Below are positions 52,395 through 61,585 of a DNA stretch of 64,000 nt, in pieces. Numbering within the stretch: position 1 is the stretch's first letter; the number at the start of each line of letters is the position of its first letter. This stretch comes from Spirochaetaceae bacterium (GTDB lineage: Bacteria > Spirochaetota > Spirochaetia > DSM-27196 > PWMO01), in NCBI GenBank assembly GCA_007693325.1, contig REDW01000077.1:1-64000 (forward strand). The letters run 5' to 3'. A program made the translations under genes and the position numbers. The notes under the pieces were generated by a model. It ran no database searches, was not told the origin of the DNA, and saw only the letters and a list, made by a program, of their open reading frames with translations.

Positions 52395-53393
52395 ATGAAG
52401 AAAGCTATTGTGATTGTCACAGTGCTTGTGACGTTGGCAGCCTTGATTTCGTGTGGCGGCCCCGCCGAGCCGGCGCAGAACCAGACAGGGGCGGAAGCGG
52501 CCGAAAGCAGGATGGACCAGCTGTACATCCAGGTCTCGGCGTTGAGTAACATAGATTACTTCTACGATCATCAGCTTGGCATGAGACTGGTAGGTGAGGA
52601 ACTTGGCGTGCGAACCGAGTACGTTGGCCCGGCGGAATACGACATGAACGCAATGATCTCGGCGTTTGAGCAGGCCATTGCAAGACGGCCCAACGGTATT
52701 GTTGTGGTAGGCTTTGAGCCTTCGCTGGATGCCATTGTAGATAAGGCGATTGAAGAGGGGATCCCGGTGGTCACTGTTGACGCTGACCTTCCTACGTCAA
52801 ACCGACTGGCGTTTGTGGGAACCGGTAATTTCAACGCCGGATTCACCGGTGGAAATGCCCTGGCAGATCTGATTGGCGGTAGCGGCAAGATTGCGCTGCT
52901 GACCAAGCCGGGGCAGTCCAACCTGGAGGAACGGATTGCCGGATACCGTGCTGCACTGTCGGAATACCCGGGAATCGAGATCGTCCAGATTGCCGACACG
53001 CAGAGCGACCCGATTGTAGCCGCGCAGGCTGCCGCAACACTGCTGCAGCGATACCCGGATCTCGCGGCCTTCGGCTGTGTTGAAGCCGCCGGCGGTTCAG
53101 GTGCAGCTACCGCAGTCCGCGAAGCCGGCAAAGTGGGAGAAGTCAAGATAGTTTCCATGGATCGCGGCAACGAGGTGCTGGAGGCTATTGAAGAAGGCAT
53201 CATCTCGGCATCAATTGCGCAGCAGACCGCCCTGATGCCCTACTACGCAACCCAAATCCTGTATAACCTCAACAACTCCAACGTGGCGATCTCTTCCGAC
53301 AACGCCTCAGCCGGCGTGCTGGGTATTCCCGAGATGGTGGATACCGGCGTTATCGTTGTTGACTCGAGCAACTATCAGTATTTCGTACGCTGA
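52395..53393 (+). CDS. Sugar-binding lipoprotein of ABC transporter (RbsB-like)
   Basis: 332 residues. Lipobox LAALISCGG makes it a lipoprotein, unlike the soluble binding protein at 6073-7179. The mature part is a Peripla_BP_4 domain (NGIVVVGFEPSLDAIVDKAI, IPVVTVDADLP, RLAFVGTGNFNAG, FGCVEAAGGSGAATAV). It starts at ATG 52395 behind AAAGGAGA. It is the first gene of the binding protein-ATPase-permease-UroD-kinase fragment-regulator series. The ligand is unknown. Confidence 0.92.
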   Translation: MKKAIVIVTVLVTLAALISCGGPAEPAQNQTGAEAAESRMDQLYIQVSALSNIDYFYDHQLGMRLVGEELGVRTEYVGPAEYDMNAMISAFEQAIARRPNGIVVVGFEPSLDAIVDKAIEEGIPVVTVDADLPTSNRLAFVGTGNFNAGFTGGNALADLIGGSGKIALLTKPGQSNLEERIAGYRAALSEYPGIEIVQIADTQSDPIVAAQAAATLLQRYPDLAAFGCVEAAGGSGAATAVREAGKVGEVKIVSMDRGNEVLEAIEEGIISASIAQQTALMPYYATQILYNLNNSNVAISSDNASAGVLGIPEMVDTGVIVVDSSNYQYFVR

Positions 53394-53423
53394 TCTGACC
53401 TGTTCACTGTTACTCTGAAATTC

Positions 53424-53450
53424 CGGCCGCGGCCTGCCAGGCCGCGGCCG
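53424..53450 (+). terminator. GC-rich stem-loop between binding-protein and ATPase genes
   Basis: Perfect 11-bp stem CGGCCGCGGCC/GGCCGCGGCCG with a 5-nt loop. Such hairpins after the first gene commonly stabilise the binding-protein message or partly terminate, giving excess binding protein over transporter. Confidence 0.65.
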
Positions 53451-53481
53451 TGCCTTTCCATACCAAGAGCAGAGGAGCCCG

Positions 53482-55011
53482 ATGGCGGATTACATCTTAG
53501 AAGCGCGTGGGATGGTGAAGACCTTTCCGGGAGTCCGGGCGCTCGATGAAGTGGATCTCCAGCTGAAAACCGGAGAGGTGCACGCACTGGTAGGCGAAAA
53601 CGGAGCCGGCAAGAGTACGCTCATGCTGACCCTGGGTGCAATTCACAAACCCGATTCGGGTACAATACTCATCGACGGCCGGCCGGTTTCGCTTGCTTCA
53701 CCGCACGATGCCAACGCGCAGGGCATCAGCATCGTTTTCCAGGAGCTCAGCCTGGTTCCTTCGCTCAGCATTGCCGAGAATGTCTTTGCAAATCGCCAGC
53801 CGATAAACCGGTTCGGAATGCTCGACCGCAAGAAGCTGCACCGCGACACAAGCGATATGCTCAAGCTTTTCGAACTTGACTGCCTCGATCCGTCAACACT
53901 GGTCAAGGATCTCTCGATCTCCAACCAGCAGGTGGTTGAGATTCTGAAAGCAATGTCCGTCAATCCCAAAGTGCTGATCCTGGATGAGCCCACTTCCTCG
54001 CTTACCGAAACCGAGGTTGAGCAGCTCTTTGTGAATATCAAGCGGCTGAAACAGCAACGAGGTATCTCGTTCATCTATATATCGCACCACCTCGCAGAGG
54101 TTTTCCGTATCGCAGACTCCGTAACGGTGCTGCGCGACGGCAAGAAGGTCTGCGACGCCGAAGTAAAAGACATCGACGAAGATTTCCTGATCACCAACAT
54201 GGTGGGAAGAAAGATCGACAATATGTATGGCGTGCGCGCACCGACCGATGCGATTGGAGACGTGCTGTTTGAAGCCAGAAACATAAGTCGTGGCGACGAT
54301 TTCAAGAATGTGAGTTTCTCGGTTCACCGCGGCGAGATAGTCGGCCTTTCAGGGCTTGTGGGCGCAGGCAGAACCGAAGTTGGCCGAGCCATCTTTGGCG
54401 CTGAGCCGATTGAATCCGGCGAGCTCTACATGGACGGCAAACCATTATCGATCAGAAAACCGCAGGATGCAATAGCCAGACGAGTTGGCTATCTCAGTGA
54501 AGATCGCAAGTCGCAGGGATTGTTCCTGAACTTCAGTATCAAGGCCAACCTGATCGCCAATCACCTGTCGGACTTCACCGGCAACACGCCGTTCATCCAG
54601 GAATCAAAGGTTAACGAGTTCTCACGCGCGTGCGTCAAGGATTACCGGATTGTTTCGCGCAGTGTTGACCAGGAACTCAAGTTTCTGTCCGGGGGCAATC
54701 AGCAGAAGGTTCTGGTTGGGGCCTGGTTTGGCATCAATCCCAGGCTGCTGATTGTCGATGAACCCACCCGGGGCGTGGATGTGGGCGCAAAAAGTGAAAT
54801 ATATGCACTACTGCGCAACCTCGCACGCCAGGGTGTGGGAATTATCATGATTTCATCTGACCTGATGGAGATCCTTGGAGTAAGCGACCGTATTGTGGTG
54901 ATGCAGTCGGGTAGAATCGTTGGGCAGATCGATGGAAAAGATGCAACCGAAGAGAAAGTGATCGCTATGGCTGCAGGATCACTATCAGCAGATGGAGGCT
55001 GTGAAGAATGA
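53482..55011 (+). CDS. Sugar ABC transporter ATP-binding protein (RbsA-like)
   Basis: A 509-residue tandem ATPase. N-terminal domain: GENGAGKSTLM, LSISNQQVVEILKAM and LILDEPTSSL. C-terminal domain: degenerate Walker A GLVGAGRTEVG, LSGGNQQKVLVGAW and LIVDEPTRGVDVGAK. GAGGAG precedes ATG 53482. Its stop overlaps the permease start (ATGA). A diverged paralogue of the ATPase at 8504-10018. Confidence 0.94.
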   Translation: MADYILEARGMVKTFPGVRALDEVDLQLKTGEVHALVGENGAGKSTLMLTLGAIHKPDSGTILIDGRPVSLASPHDANAQGISIVFQELSLVPSLSIAENVFANRQPINRFGMLDRKKLHRDTSDMLKLFELDCLDPSTLVKDLSISNQQVVEILKAMSVNPKVLILDEPTSSLTETEVEQLFVNIKRLKQQRGISFIYISHHLAEVFRIADSVTVLRDGKKVCDAEVKDIDEDFLITNMVGRKIDNMYGVRAPTDAIGDVLFEARNISRGDDFKNVSFSVHRGEIVGLSGLVGAGRTEVGRAIFGAEPIESGELYMDGKPLSIRKPQDAIARRVGYLSEDRKSQGLFLNFSIKANLIANHLSDFTGNTPFIQESKVNEFSRACVKDYRIVSRSVDQELKFLSGGNQQKVLVGAWFGINPRLLIVDEPTRGVDVGAKSEIYALLRNLARQGVGIIMISSDLMEILGVSDRIVVMQSGRIVGQIDGKDATEEKVIAMAAGSLSADGGCEE

Positions 55012-56003
55012 AAGAGTGGATAGCACGCGTAGCGCGGCAGCGGGAGTTCATGATCTTTGTGATTGTGGCCGTTGTTACGGTAGCAATGACCTTCTCGTCT
55101 CCGCACTTTCTTACTACCGGGAACATCCTGGCGTTGCTGCTGGGACTTTCCATTGAGGCGATTGTAGTAGTGGCAATGACCAACCTGATGGTCTCCGGCG
55201 GATTTGATATGTCGGTTGGATCGGTGCTGGCGTTCACCAGTGCAACCACTGCCACCTTCCTGCGCATGGGCATGCCGGTTGTTTTTGCGGTTCTTATCGG
55301 CTTGAGCTTTGGAGCGATAATCGGATTGATCAACGGTTTCTTTGTAGCAAAAGTTGGCCTCAATCCGTTTGTTACCACGCTTTCCGGACTGAGCCTGTAC
55401 CGCGGTCTGACCCTGATTATCACCGGCGGACAGAACCTTGCCGGGCTGCCACGCAGCTTCCGCGCCATCGGCCAGCCGCGCTTCTTCGGGGTACAGACTC
55501 CGATCATCATAGCGCTGGTGTTGATTATACTGGGGGATCTGTTGCTGCGAAACTCGCGGTTCTTTCGCCAGTTCTACTATATCGGGGGTAACGAAAAGGC
55601 GGCGCGGCTCTCCGGCATCCGCGTTGACCGGCTGAAGATGCTCTCCTACGTGCTGACAGGATTTTTTGCTGCTGTTGCCGGAGTTGTGATGACCTCGCGC
55701 CTGGGCGCGGCATCGGTCACCGCAGGTACGGGAATGGAGCTGCGGGTCATTACTGCGGTAATTATCGGCGGCGCCAGCCTGCAGGGAGGCGAAGGGTCAG
55801 TGCTGGGTTCTTTTCTCGGGATTCTGCTGATGGGGCTGATTCTCAACGCGCTGAATCTGCTGGGCGTGAGCGTCTACTGGCAGACCTTTGTAGTTGGGGC
55901 AACGCTACTGACCGCCGTAGTCATCGACCGCCTGGGCAAACTCAAGAACGAGGGTCAGCTGGTCCTGCCACGGTTTCGGTTTGCAAGAAAGACAACGGAA
56001 TAA
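55008..56003 (+). CDS. Sugar ABC transporter permease (RbsC-like)
   Basis: 331 residues, the normal length, with about eight to ten transmembrane helices and the family motifs SGGFDMSVGS, GLINGFFVAKVGLNPFVTTL and GGASLQGGEGS. Unlike the permease at 7213-8502 it has no coiled-coil tail. It pairs with the ATPase and binding lipoprotein just upstream. Confidence 0.94.
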   Translation: MKEWIARVARQREFMIFVIVAVVTVAMTFSSPHFLTTGNILALLLGLSIEAIVVVAMTNLMVSGGFDMSVGSVLAFTSATTATFLRMGMPVVFAVLIGLSFGAIIGLINGFFVAKVGLNPFVTTLSGLSLYRGLTLIITGGQNLAGLPRSFRAIGQPRFFGVQTPIIIALVLIILGDLLLRNSRFFRQFYYIGGNEKAARLSGIRVDRLKMLSYVLTGFFAAVAGVVMTSRLGAASVTAGTGMELRVITAVIIGGASLQGGEGSVLGSFLGILLMGLILNALNLLGVSVYWQTFVVGATLLTAVVIDRLGKLKNEGQLVLPRFRFARKTTE

Positions 56004-56014
56004 GGATGGAACGG

Positions 56015-57184
56015 ATGGAAATGACCAGTTTTGAACGAGTGAAGGCTGCCCTGGAACATCGTGAACCGGATCGGGTGCCATTTGATCTCGGCGGCAGCGT
56101 CCTGACCGGCATGAACCGCCATTGCTACGCCAAACTGCGCAATTACCTGGGACTGTCCGAACGCGAGATCCGGATCCAGGACGCCATGCAGCAGCTGGCG
56201 TGGATCGACGACGATGTGGCTGCGTATCTGAAGACCGACGTAGGCTGTGTTGACCCTCAGCCGCCTTCCAGCCCCGGACTCGCCAGGCCGCCGGAAATCG
56301 ACGGCGACTACTACAGCATGACCGACGAGTGGGGCATCGAGTGGAAGATGCCCGCCAGCGGCGGGCACTACTTTGACATGGCTGACCAGCCGCTGAAAGC
56401 CGCTGTGACGCCGGCGGACCTTGAGGCCTTCCCTTGGCCCGACCCGTCTGACCCTGCCCGCTACGTCGCACTCAAGCAATCTGCGGACCGCTACGTTTAC
56501 GACCAGAAGAAGGCCTACATCCTGGGCCGCCAGTACGCCGGCATCTGGGAGACCGCCCTGTGGATGTCCGGATTCGAGAAGTTTTTCATGGACATGCTGA
56601 CCAACGAATCCTACGCTCACGCTCTGATGAACAAAATTACCGAGCTGAAGATGGAGTACTGGGGCAACGCGCTGGATGCCGTTGGAGACAACGTACTGAT
56701 AATGTCCGAGGCCGACGACCTGGCCACTCAGAGCAGCCTGCTCTGCTCGGTTGACCTTTACAAGAAGATGGTCCACCCCTATCATAAGCGTCTGTTCGAC
56801 TATGTGAAGAAGAAAGCCGCAGCCAAGGTATACATCTTCTACCATAGCTGCGGCGCGGTGAAGCCGCTGATTCCGTATCTAATCGAAGAGGGGGTCGACA
56901 TTCTGAACCCGGTTCAGGTCAACGCCGATGGCATGGACACCAGCGAGCTGAAACGGGAGTTCGGCAAGGAAATCACGTTCTGGGGTGGCGGGATCGACAC
57001 ACAGCAGATCCTGCCGTTTGGGACTCCGCAACAGGTGCGTGACGAGGTCAAGCGGCGGATTGACGACCTGGCCCCCGGCGGAGGCTTTGTGTTTGCGTCG
57101 GTTCATAACGTGCAGAGCGACGTACCACCGGAGAACTTCATGGCGATGTGGGAGACCCTGCGGGAGCACGGTGTCTATCGTTGA
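56015..57184 (+). CDS. Uroporphyrinogen decarboxylase (URO-D) superfamily protein
   Basis: About 389 residues. TSFERVKAALEHREPDRVPF is the usual opening of URO-D-superfamily proteins of the methyltransferase type (MtaA/CmuA-like); later come VLIMSEADDLATQ, FYHSCGAVKPLIPYLIEEGVDI (cut as FYHSCGAV) and FWGGGIDTQQILPFGT. The HxC motif fits the zinc-thiol site of corrinoid-dependent methyltransferases rather than HemE. Three ATGs cluster at 56006, 56015 and 56021; AAGGA is best spaced for 56015. Its place in a sugar-transport operon hints at demethylation or another modification of the imported compound, which is an inference. Confidence 0.82.
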   Translation: MEMTSFERVKAALEHREPDRVPFDLGGSVLTGMNRHCYAKLRNYLGLSEREIRIQDAMQQLAWIDDDVAAYLKTDVGCVDPQPPSSPGLARPPEIDGDYYSMTDEWGIEWKMPASGGHYFDMADQPLKAAVTPADLEAFPWPDPSDPARYVALKQSADRYVYDQKKAYILGRQYAGIWETALWMSGFEKFFMDMLTNESYAHALMNKITELKMEYWGNALDAVGDNVLIMSEADDLATQSSLLCSVDLYKKMVHPYHKRLFDYVKKKAAAKVYIFYHSCGAVKPLIPYLIEEGVDILNPVQVNADGMDTSELKREFGKEITFWGGGIDTQQILPFGTPQQVRDEVKRRIDDLAPGGGFVFASVHNVQSDVPPENFMAMWETLREHGVYR

Positions 57185-57623
57185 AATGACCGAGCAGCGG
57201 AAGAACGAGTTCTTGAGCCTGAGTCTCGCCCACGCCGGTGAGCTGGCGTACGCCGAAGAGGCGGCCGGATCGTACGAGCTGCTCGGACACTTGAACCGCT
57301 TCTTCCGCTACGTTACCCATCAAGCCGACAGGGTAATCCTCAAGGATGAAATCCGCGCCTGCCAGGCCTACGTTTCGATCCAGCAGATCAGTAGCCCCTT
57401 CTCCCTCACGGTTGATTTTGAGCCCACAGACGAAACCGAAGAGGCTCTGGTCTCGCGCTTTGCGGTCATAGACGTGCTGGATGAGTACATTGAAAGCAGC
57501 TCGGGCATGCAGCCTGCCGGTTTGGCGCTGACACTGAGGCTCAGGCGAGAGGGCCCAACGGTGCAGTGCGAGCTGTATGCGCAGGGCAAGGCCACTCCCG
57601 AGACGGTCCGGGCGCTTGCCTGA
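57171..57623 (+). CDS. Degenerate stand-alone LytS/YesM-type kinase domain
   Basis: About 150 residues starting at GTG 57171 (GGGAG upstream) or ATG 57186; the GTG overlaps the UroD-like stop. The sequence HLNRFFRYVTHQADRVILKDEIRACQAYVSIQQI (cut as FFRYVTHQADRV and DEIRACQAYVSIQQI) aligns with the region of LytS-type kinases that follows the phospho-acceptor. The HFLYNTLN-type helix is missing. The N-box LVENAIxHG is replaced by VLDEYIESSS, and no G-boxes are seen. It cannot act as a normal kinase. It may dimerise with the real kinase at 58687-60183 or with the response regulator. Confidence 0.65.
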   Translation: MSIVEMTEQRKNEFLSLSLAHAGELAYAEEAAGSYELLGHLNRFFRYVTHQADRVILKDEIRACQAYVSIQQISSPFSLTVDFEPTDETEEALVSRFAVIDVLDEYIESSSGMQPAGLALTLRLRREGPTVQCELYAQGKATPETVRALA

Positions 57624-57641
57624 AGCCGGTAGAGAGAAGCG

Positions 57642-58709
57642 ATGTATTCACTGCTGATTGTCGATGACGAAGACCTCGCGCGTTATGCCTTGCGCAAGAT
57701 GATCTCAAGACTGCCGGTATCGATAGAGGTGTGTGCAGAGGCAGAAAACGCCGCATCAGCCAGGGAGATAGCTGCCAGACTGAAACCTGACATTGTCATC
57801 ATGGACATCAACATGCCGGGAATCAACGGCCTGGAAGCCGCACGACAGATCCAGGAGGCGAATCCAGACGGGCACATTCTGGTGGTGAGTGCGCACGACA
57901 GTTTTGCTTTTGCACAGAGGGCTGTCCAACTGCAGTTGGACGGCTACCTGCTGAAGCCGGTGCGGGAATCGGATTTTGCCGAAGAGATTGCGCGCATTAC
58001 CGGCAGGATCGAGGCCGGCCGCTGTACCGCACCGGCACCGGATAGCGGCGAGGGCAATAGCGTGCCCTATCCGCACGACGCCGAAACGCGCTTCCTTTCT
58101 CTGCTTGGCCGCGAGGACGAAACCACAGTAACACAGAGTGAGATCGAATCCGTAGTTTCGCAGTTCCTGCGCGGTAATCCCAGCCTGACCACGATGCGCC
58201 GACATGTGATCGAGTTTAGCGTTGTTCTGCAGCGCGAGTTGACCAAACTGCCACACGGGCGCGTACCGGCCATCAAAGGAGACTTCTTTGAGCAGCTCAG
58301 CGGATGTACCACCTCTGCACAAATCACTGCCCTGCTTTCGTCCTCGCTGAGCGATATAGCCAAAGATTTCGAATCACGGGACCAACAGTCGCTGTTGCAC
58401 AAGGTCAGCGGATATCTGGATTCGCACTCGCTGCACGAGGTTTCCCTGGAACGGGTGGCCGATCACCTGGGGATGACCCCGCAATATCTGAGTCGGGTAT
58501 TCAAAGAGCGCTACGGAAAGAAGTTTCTGGAGTTTGCCACCGAGCGGCGGATTGAACGGGCCAAAGAGCTGCTGCTGGCCGGCGAGTGCAGCGTGGCCGA
58601 AGCCGGCCGGATGGTGGGCTACGGCGATCCCCACTACTTCTCACGGTTATTCCGCCAGACAACGGGCTTCTCGCCGAGGGCCTACGTCAGATCGAAGTCT
58701 CTGGACTGA
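57642..58709 (+). CDS. AraC-type response regulator
   Basis: 355 residues: receiver domain with LLIVDDED, Asp55 in IVIMDINMP and Lys in GYLLKPV, a linker region, and two C-terminal AraC helix-turn-helix units (VADHLGMTPQYLSRVFKERYG, cut as HLGMTPQYLSRVF, and AGRMVGYGDPHYFSRLFRQ). GAGAG precedes ATG 57642. It ends 23 bp inside the 3' end of the convergent sensor kinase, its probable partner. It presumably controls the upstream ABC genes in response to sugar. Confidence 0.92.
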   Translation: MYSLLIVDDEDLARYALRKMISRLPVSIEVCAEAENAASAREIAARLKPDIVIMDINMPGINGLEAARQIQEANPDGHILVVSAHDSFAFAQRAVQLQLDGYLLKPVRESDFAEEIARITGRIEAGRCTAPAPDSGEGNSVPYPHDAETRFLSLLGREDETTVTQSEIESVVSQFLRGNPSLTTMRRHVIEFSVVLQRELTKLPHGRVPAIKGDFFEQLSGCTTSAQITALLSSSLSDIAKDFESRDQQSLLHKVSGYLDSHSLHEVSLERVADHLGMTPQYLSRVFKERYGKKFLEFATERRIERAKELLLAGECSVAEAGRMVGYGDPHYFSRLFRQTTGFSPRAYVRSKSLD

Positions 58710-60183
58710 GCAGTGCCGTGCGGTTCAGCGGTATAGCTATTGAGACTACCGTCCCCTGGCCGCGCCGGCTCTCAATGCTGAGAACGTCGCTTCCGTAGAA
58801 CAGCATCAGCCTTCGGCTGACGTTGCTGATCCCGAAATACTGCCGAAATGAGATATGATCCGCCGAGCCATTATTGTTGCGCGTTGCCGCGGTAATCTCG
58901 TCCATCTTCTCCGGACCTATGCCCACACCGTCATCCTGGACGCGCACCAGCGCGTGGGTTGCGCTTCTGCGCGCGGTTACCGTGATTCGGCAAACATTCT
59001 CGCTCGGCTCGAGTCCGTGGACCACCGCGTTTTCCACGAAGGGCTGCAGCACCAGACCGGGTAGCTCACAGTCGAGACACGCGGGCTCTGCGTCAACAGA
59101 AAAGACAAGCCGCCTGGAGAATCTGGTCTGTTGAATCTGAAGGTAGCTCGACACGGTATCGAGTTCCTCACGCAGAGTCACGATCTCCTTGCCCCGTTTG
59201 AGGTTGTATCGCAAAATGTGCGACATGTTGTCCAGGACCTCTTTGGTCCTGGGTGCCGATTCCAGGTCCGCCAGCGCGGAAATGGTATTCAGCGTATTGA
59301 AGAGGAAGTGGGGGTTGATCTGCGCCTGCAGCAGGTCCAGCTCCGACTGCTTCAGCAGGCTCTCCATCTCGAGGCTTTGTTGCCGGTAAACAGCTTCGGT
59401 CTCGGCCTGCTGTCTGGTGCGCTCGATAAGCTCTTTGATTCGACCGGTCATGTTGTTGAAAGAGCGCACCATAACCGATATCTCATCGGTGTCTCCGCTG
59501 TGCAGCGGGGGCAGATCAAGCTGCCCTGCGGCAAACAGGCGAAGGTTCTGTACCAGGTCCTGAATTGGAACCGATATGTGGCGCGAAAACCGCACCGAGA
59601 ACACAACGCAGAGCAGAACAACCAGCGCTATCACCAGAAAGACAATCTGCTCGCCGGTTGCCAGGTTACTGCCGATGCCCGCAAAGTAGACGCGCAGTGC
59701 GCCCAGATCGTGCGTCAGTATGATGCCAATCTGATCGCGCACGTATTGGGGAAGTCGGGACAGCTCTACGGTGGCGCGAGTGAGATAGATCCGTTCCAGG
59801 CGCGCCTCGTAGTCAGCCAGCAGGGAGCTACGCCGTTGATCGAACGTCTGTACGATCTTCTCGATATCCGCGAGAGCGAAGTAGGTTGGCGAGAAGCGCG
59901 GGCGCCGCTGCTTCAACGCCGCTATTCTGGCTTGCAGCTGTTGCATATCGCGAGCGTATGAGTCAATATAGGCCCGGTTTCCGCTCAGGACGTAGTTCTC
60001 GGTATCCGAGAAGATCTGGTCGAAGCGCAACGATACGGCCTGTGCTTCAATCATGTTTGAATAGAAATCAGCTACATTGCCGTAGTGGTAGCGGATCAGC
60101 CAGATTACGGCGATGTTGAGTGACGACATCAACAGGATAATTGTCAGGAAGTAGCGCAGCATCCGGTTTCTCAGAGTCTTCAT
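58687..60183 (-). CDS. LytS/YesM-type sensor histidine kinase
   Basis: 498 residues from ATG 60183 (AGGAG upstream). TM1 about 10-31, an extracytoplasmic helical sensor of about 150 residues, TM2 about 187-210 (QIVFLVIALVVLLCVVFSV), HAMP, a coiled segment, the His_kinase domain with QINPHFLFNTLNTI, and an ATPase domain with FVENAVVHGL, DDGVGI and RRGQGTVVSIAIP. All catalytic boxes are intact, in contrast to the fragment at 57171-57623. The sensor region is all-helical, unlike the Cache domain of the first kinase, so the signals differ; a partner binding protein could supply it. Confidence 0.93.
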   Translation of the reverse strand: MKTLRNRMLRYFLTIILLMSSLNIAVIWLIRYHYGNVADFYSNMIEAQAVSLRFDQIFSDTENYVLSGNRAYIDSYARDMQQLQARIAALKQRRPRFSPTYFALADIEKIVQTFDQRRSSLLADYEARLERIYLTRATVELSRLPQYVRDQIGIILTHDLGALRVYFAGIGSNLATGEQIVFLVIALVVLLCVVFSVRFSRHISVPIQDLVQNLRLFAAGQLDLPPLHSGDTDEISVMVRSFNNMTGRIKELIERTRQQAETEAVYRQQSLEMESLLKQSELDLLQAQINPHFLFNTLNTISALADLESAPRTKEVLDNMSHILRYNLKRGKEIVTLREELDTVSSYLQIQQTRFSRRLVFSVDAEPACLDCELPGLVLQPFVENAVVHGLEPSENVCRITVTARRSATHALVRVQDDGVGIGPEKMDEITAATRNNNGSADHISFRQYFGISNVSRRLMLFYGSDVLSIESRRGQGTVVSIAIPLNRTALLSPETSI

Positions 60184-60282
60184 ACGCTCCTGTCCTGGCA
60201 GCTTTGACCAGGACCTCAGGAACAGCCTACCCGGATAGCAGCAGAACAGCAAGATGAAACCAGAAACAGTGGGGCAAGCCGG

Positions 60283-61494
60283 ATGAGACTTCGCGGCGAC
60301 GGCACCACGGCCCGCTTCAGCGTCCTGCTCTATTGCTTCTGGGCTTCGGTGGTCAGTATCGAGGTCTTCCTGGTCCCGTACCTGGTTGAGACCGGATTCC
60401 GCAGCGCACAGGCCGGCTACGTTATGTCGGCAATCTTCCTGGTAACTATCGTAAGCCAGCCGCTGTGGGGCTACGTCTGTGACCGCACCGGCCGACATCG
60501 CGAAGTGATAGTGGCAGCACTGATTACCGGAGCGCTATCGATGCTGCTGATTCCGGCCGCCGGGACTTCGTTTGGGCTGGTGATGCTGCTGGCGGCACTC
60601 TACTCGGCGTCGGCCAACAGCATGCCCGGTATTATCGACAGCTGGATCATGCAGCTGCGCTCGCGCTTTGGCGGTGTAGAGTACGGGGTGGCGCGCGGAA
60701 TCGGCTCTTTGGGGTTTGCGCTGACCGCGGTTGCGATGGGGCGTATCTACGATAGCTACGGCCTGGCACTCAATTTTCCGGTCTACGCCATCTGTGCGCT
60801 GGGTGCAATCCTGGCCACTGGTTCTATTCACGCCGCACGCTCCGACACGCGCCGCGCACTTGCCGATGGCAGCGGTGGAACGTCGTCGGTTCTTGCTGCA
60901 GCCAGGGAATCGGGAGTTGCTGCCCTGGCGCACTCGATCCTGCACAACCGGGACTATCTGTTTTTCCTGGTTGCGTCGCTGGGAATTGTGATCGGCCTGC
61001 GCGCTGCAATGACGTTTCTTCCGCTGCTGATCTACTCGGTGGGCGGGCTCAACGTGCACGTGGGCCTGGCCCAGTTTGCCAGCGCCGGCAGCGAGATACC
61101 GTTCATGTTTGCTGCAGCGCTGTTGCTGCGGCGTTTCCGGCCTCGGCACCTGCTGCTTTTCGCAATGGCGATATTTGTCCTGCGCCTGGGGCTGCTGGCG
61201 CTGGCACCGTCAGCAGCGGCAATCATTGCCGTGCAGCTGCTGCACGGTGCCTCGTTTGGCCTGTTTCTACCGACATCGGTCTACTATATCGACAGAATCT
61301 CACCGGTGCAGTTCAAGACAGCGTATCAGAGCCTGGCGCCTTCGGTGTACTTTGGCATCGGAAGCGTGGTTGGAAGCTCCAGCGGTGGGCTGATTGTGGA
61401 GCGCTACGGGCTGACCACGCTGTTTCAGGTAATACCGGTGCTGATTGTGGTATCGGTTCTGCTCTTCGGCTACTCGGTGATCCGCAATCGCTGA
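60283..61494 (+). CDS. MFS transporter (LacY/nucleoside-permease-like, MFS_1_like)
   Basis: 403 residues with 12 predicted transmembrane helices. The loop 2-3 motif is GYVCDRTGRHRE. YCFWASVVSIEVFLVPYLVE at the N-terminus, and GASFGLFLPTSVYYIDRISP in the second half, fit the MFS_1_like group that includes LacY and 3-phenylpropionate permease HcaT. The start ATG 60283 is weakly supported (GGGGCAAG upstream). Substrate unknown. It is divergent from the kinase gene with 99 bp between. Confidence 0.82.
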   Translation: MRLRGDGTTARFSVLLYCFWASVVSIEVFLVPYLVETGFRSAQAGYVMSAIFLVTIVSQPLWGYVCDRTGRHREVIVAALITGALSMLLIPAAGTSFGLVMLLAALYSASANSMPGIIDSWIMQLRSRFGGVEYGVARGIGSLGFALTAVAMGRIYDSYGLALNFPVYAICALGAILATGSIHAARSDTRRALADGSGGTSSVLAAARESGVAALAHSILHNRDYLFFLVASLGIVIGLRAAMTFLPLLIYSVGGLNVHVGLAQFASAGSEIPFMFAAALLLRRFRPRHLLLFAMAIFVLRLGLLALAPSAAAIIAVQLLHGASFGLFLPTSVYYIDRISPVQFKTAYQSLAPSVYFGIGSVVGSSSGGLIVERYGLTTLFQVIPVLIVVSVLLFGYSVIRNR

Positions 61495-61585
61495 TAACTG
61501 CCACGAAGCCTGGGGACAGGCGCGCAGCCGCATACTTTCCCAAAGCGTGCGCTTAGGGTAGAATAAAGCGCATACGGAGGGAAGT

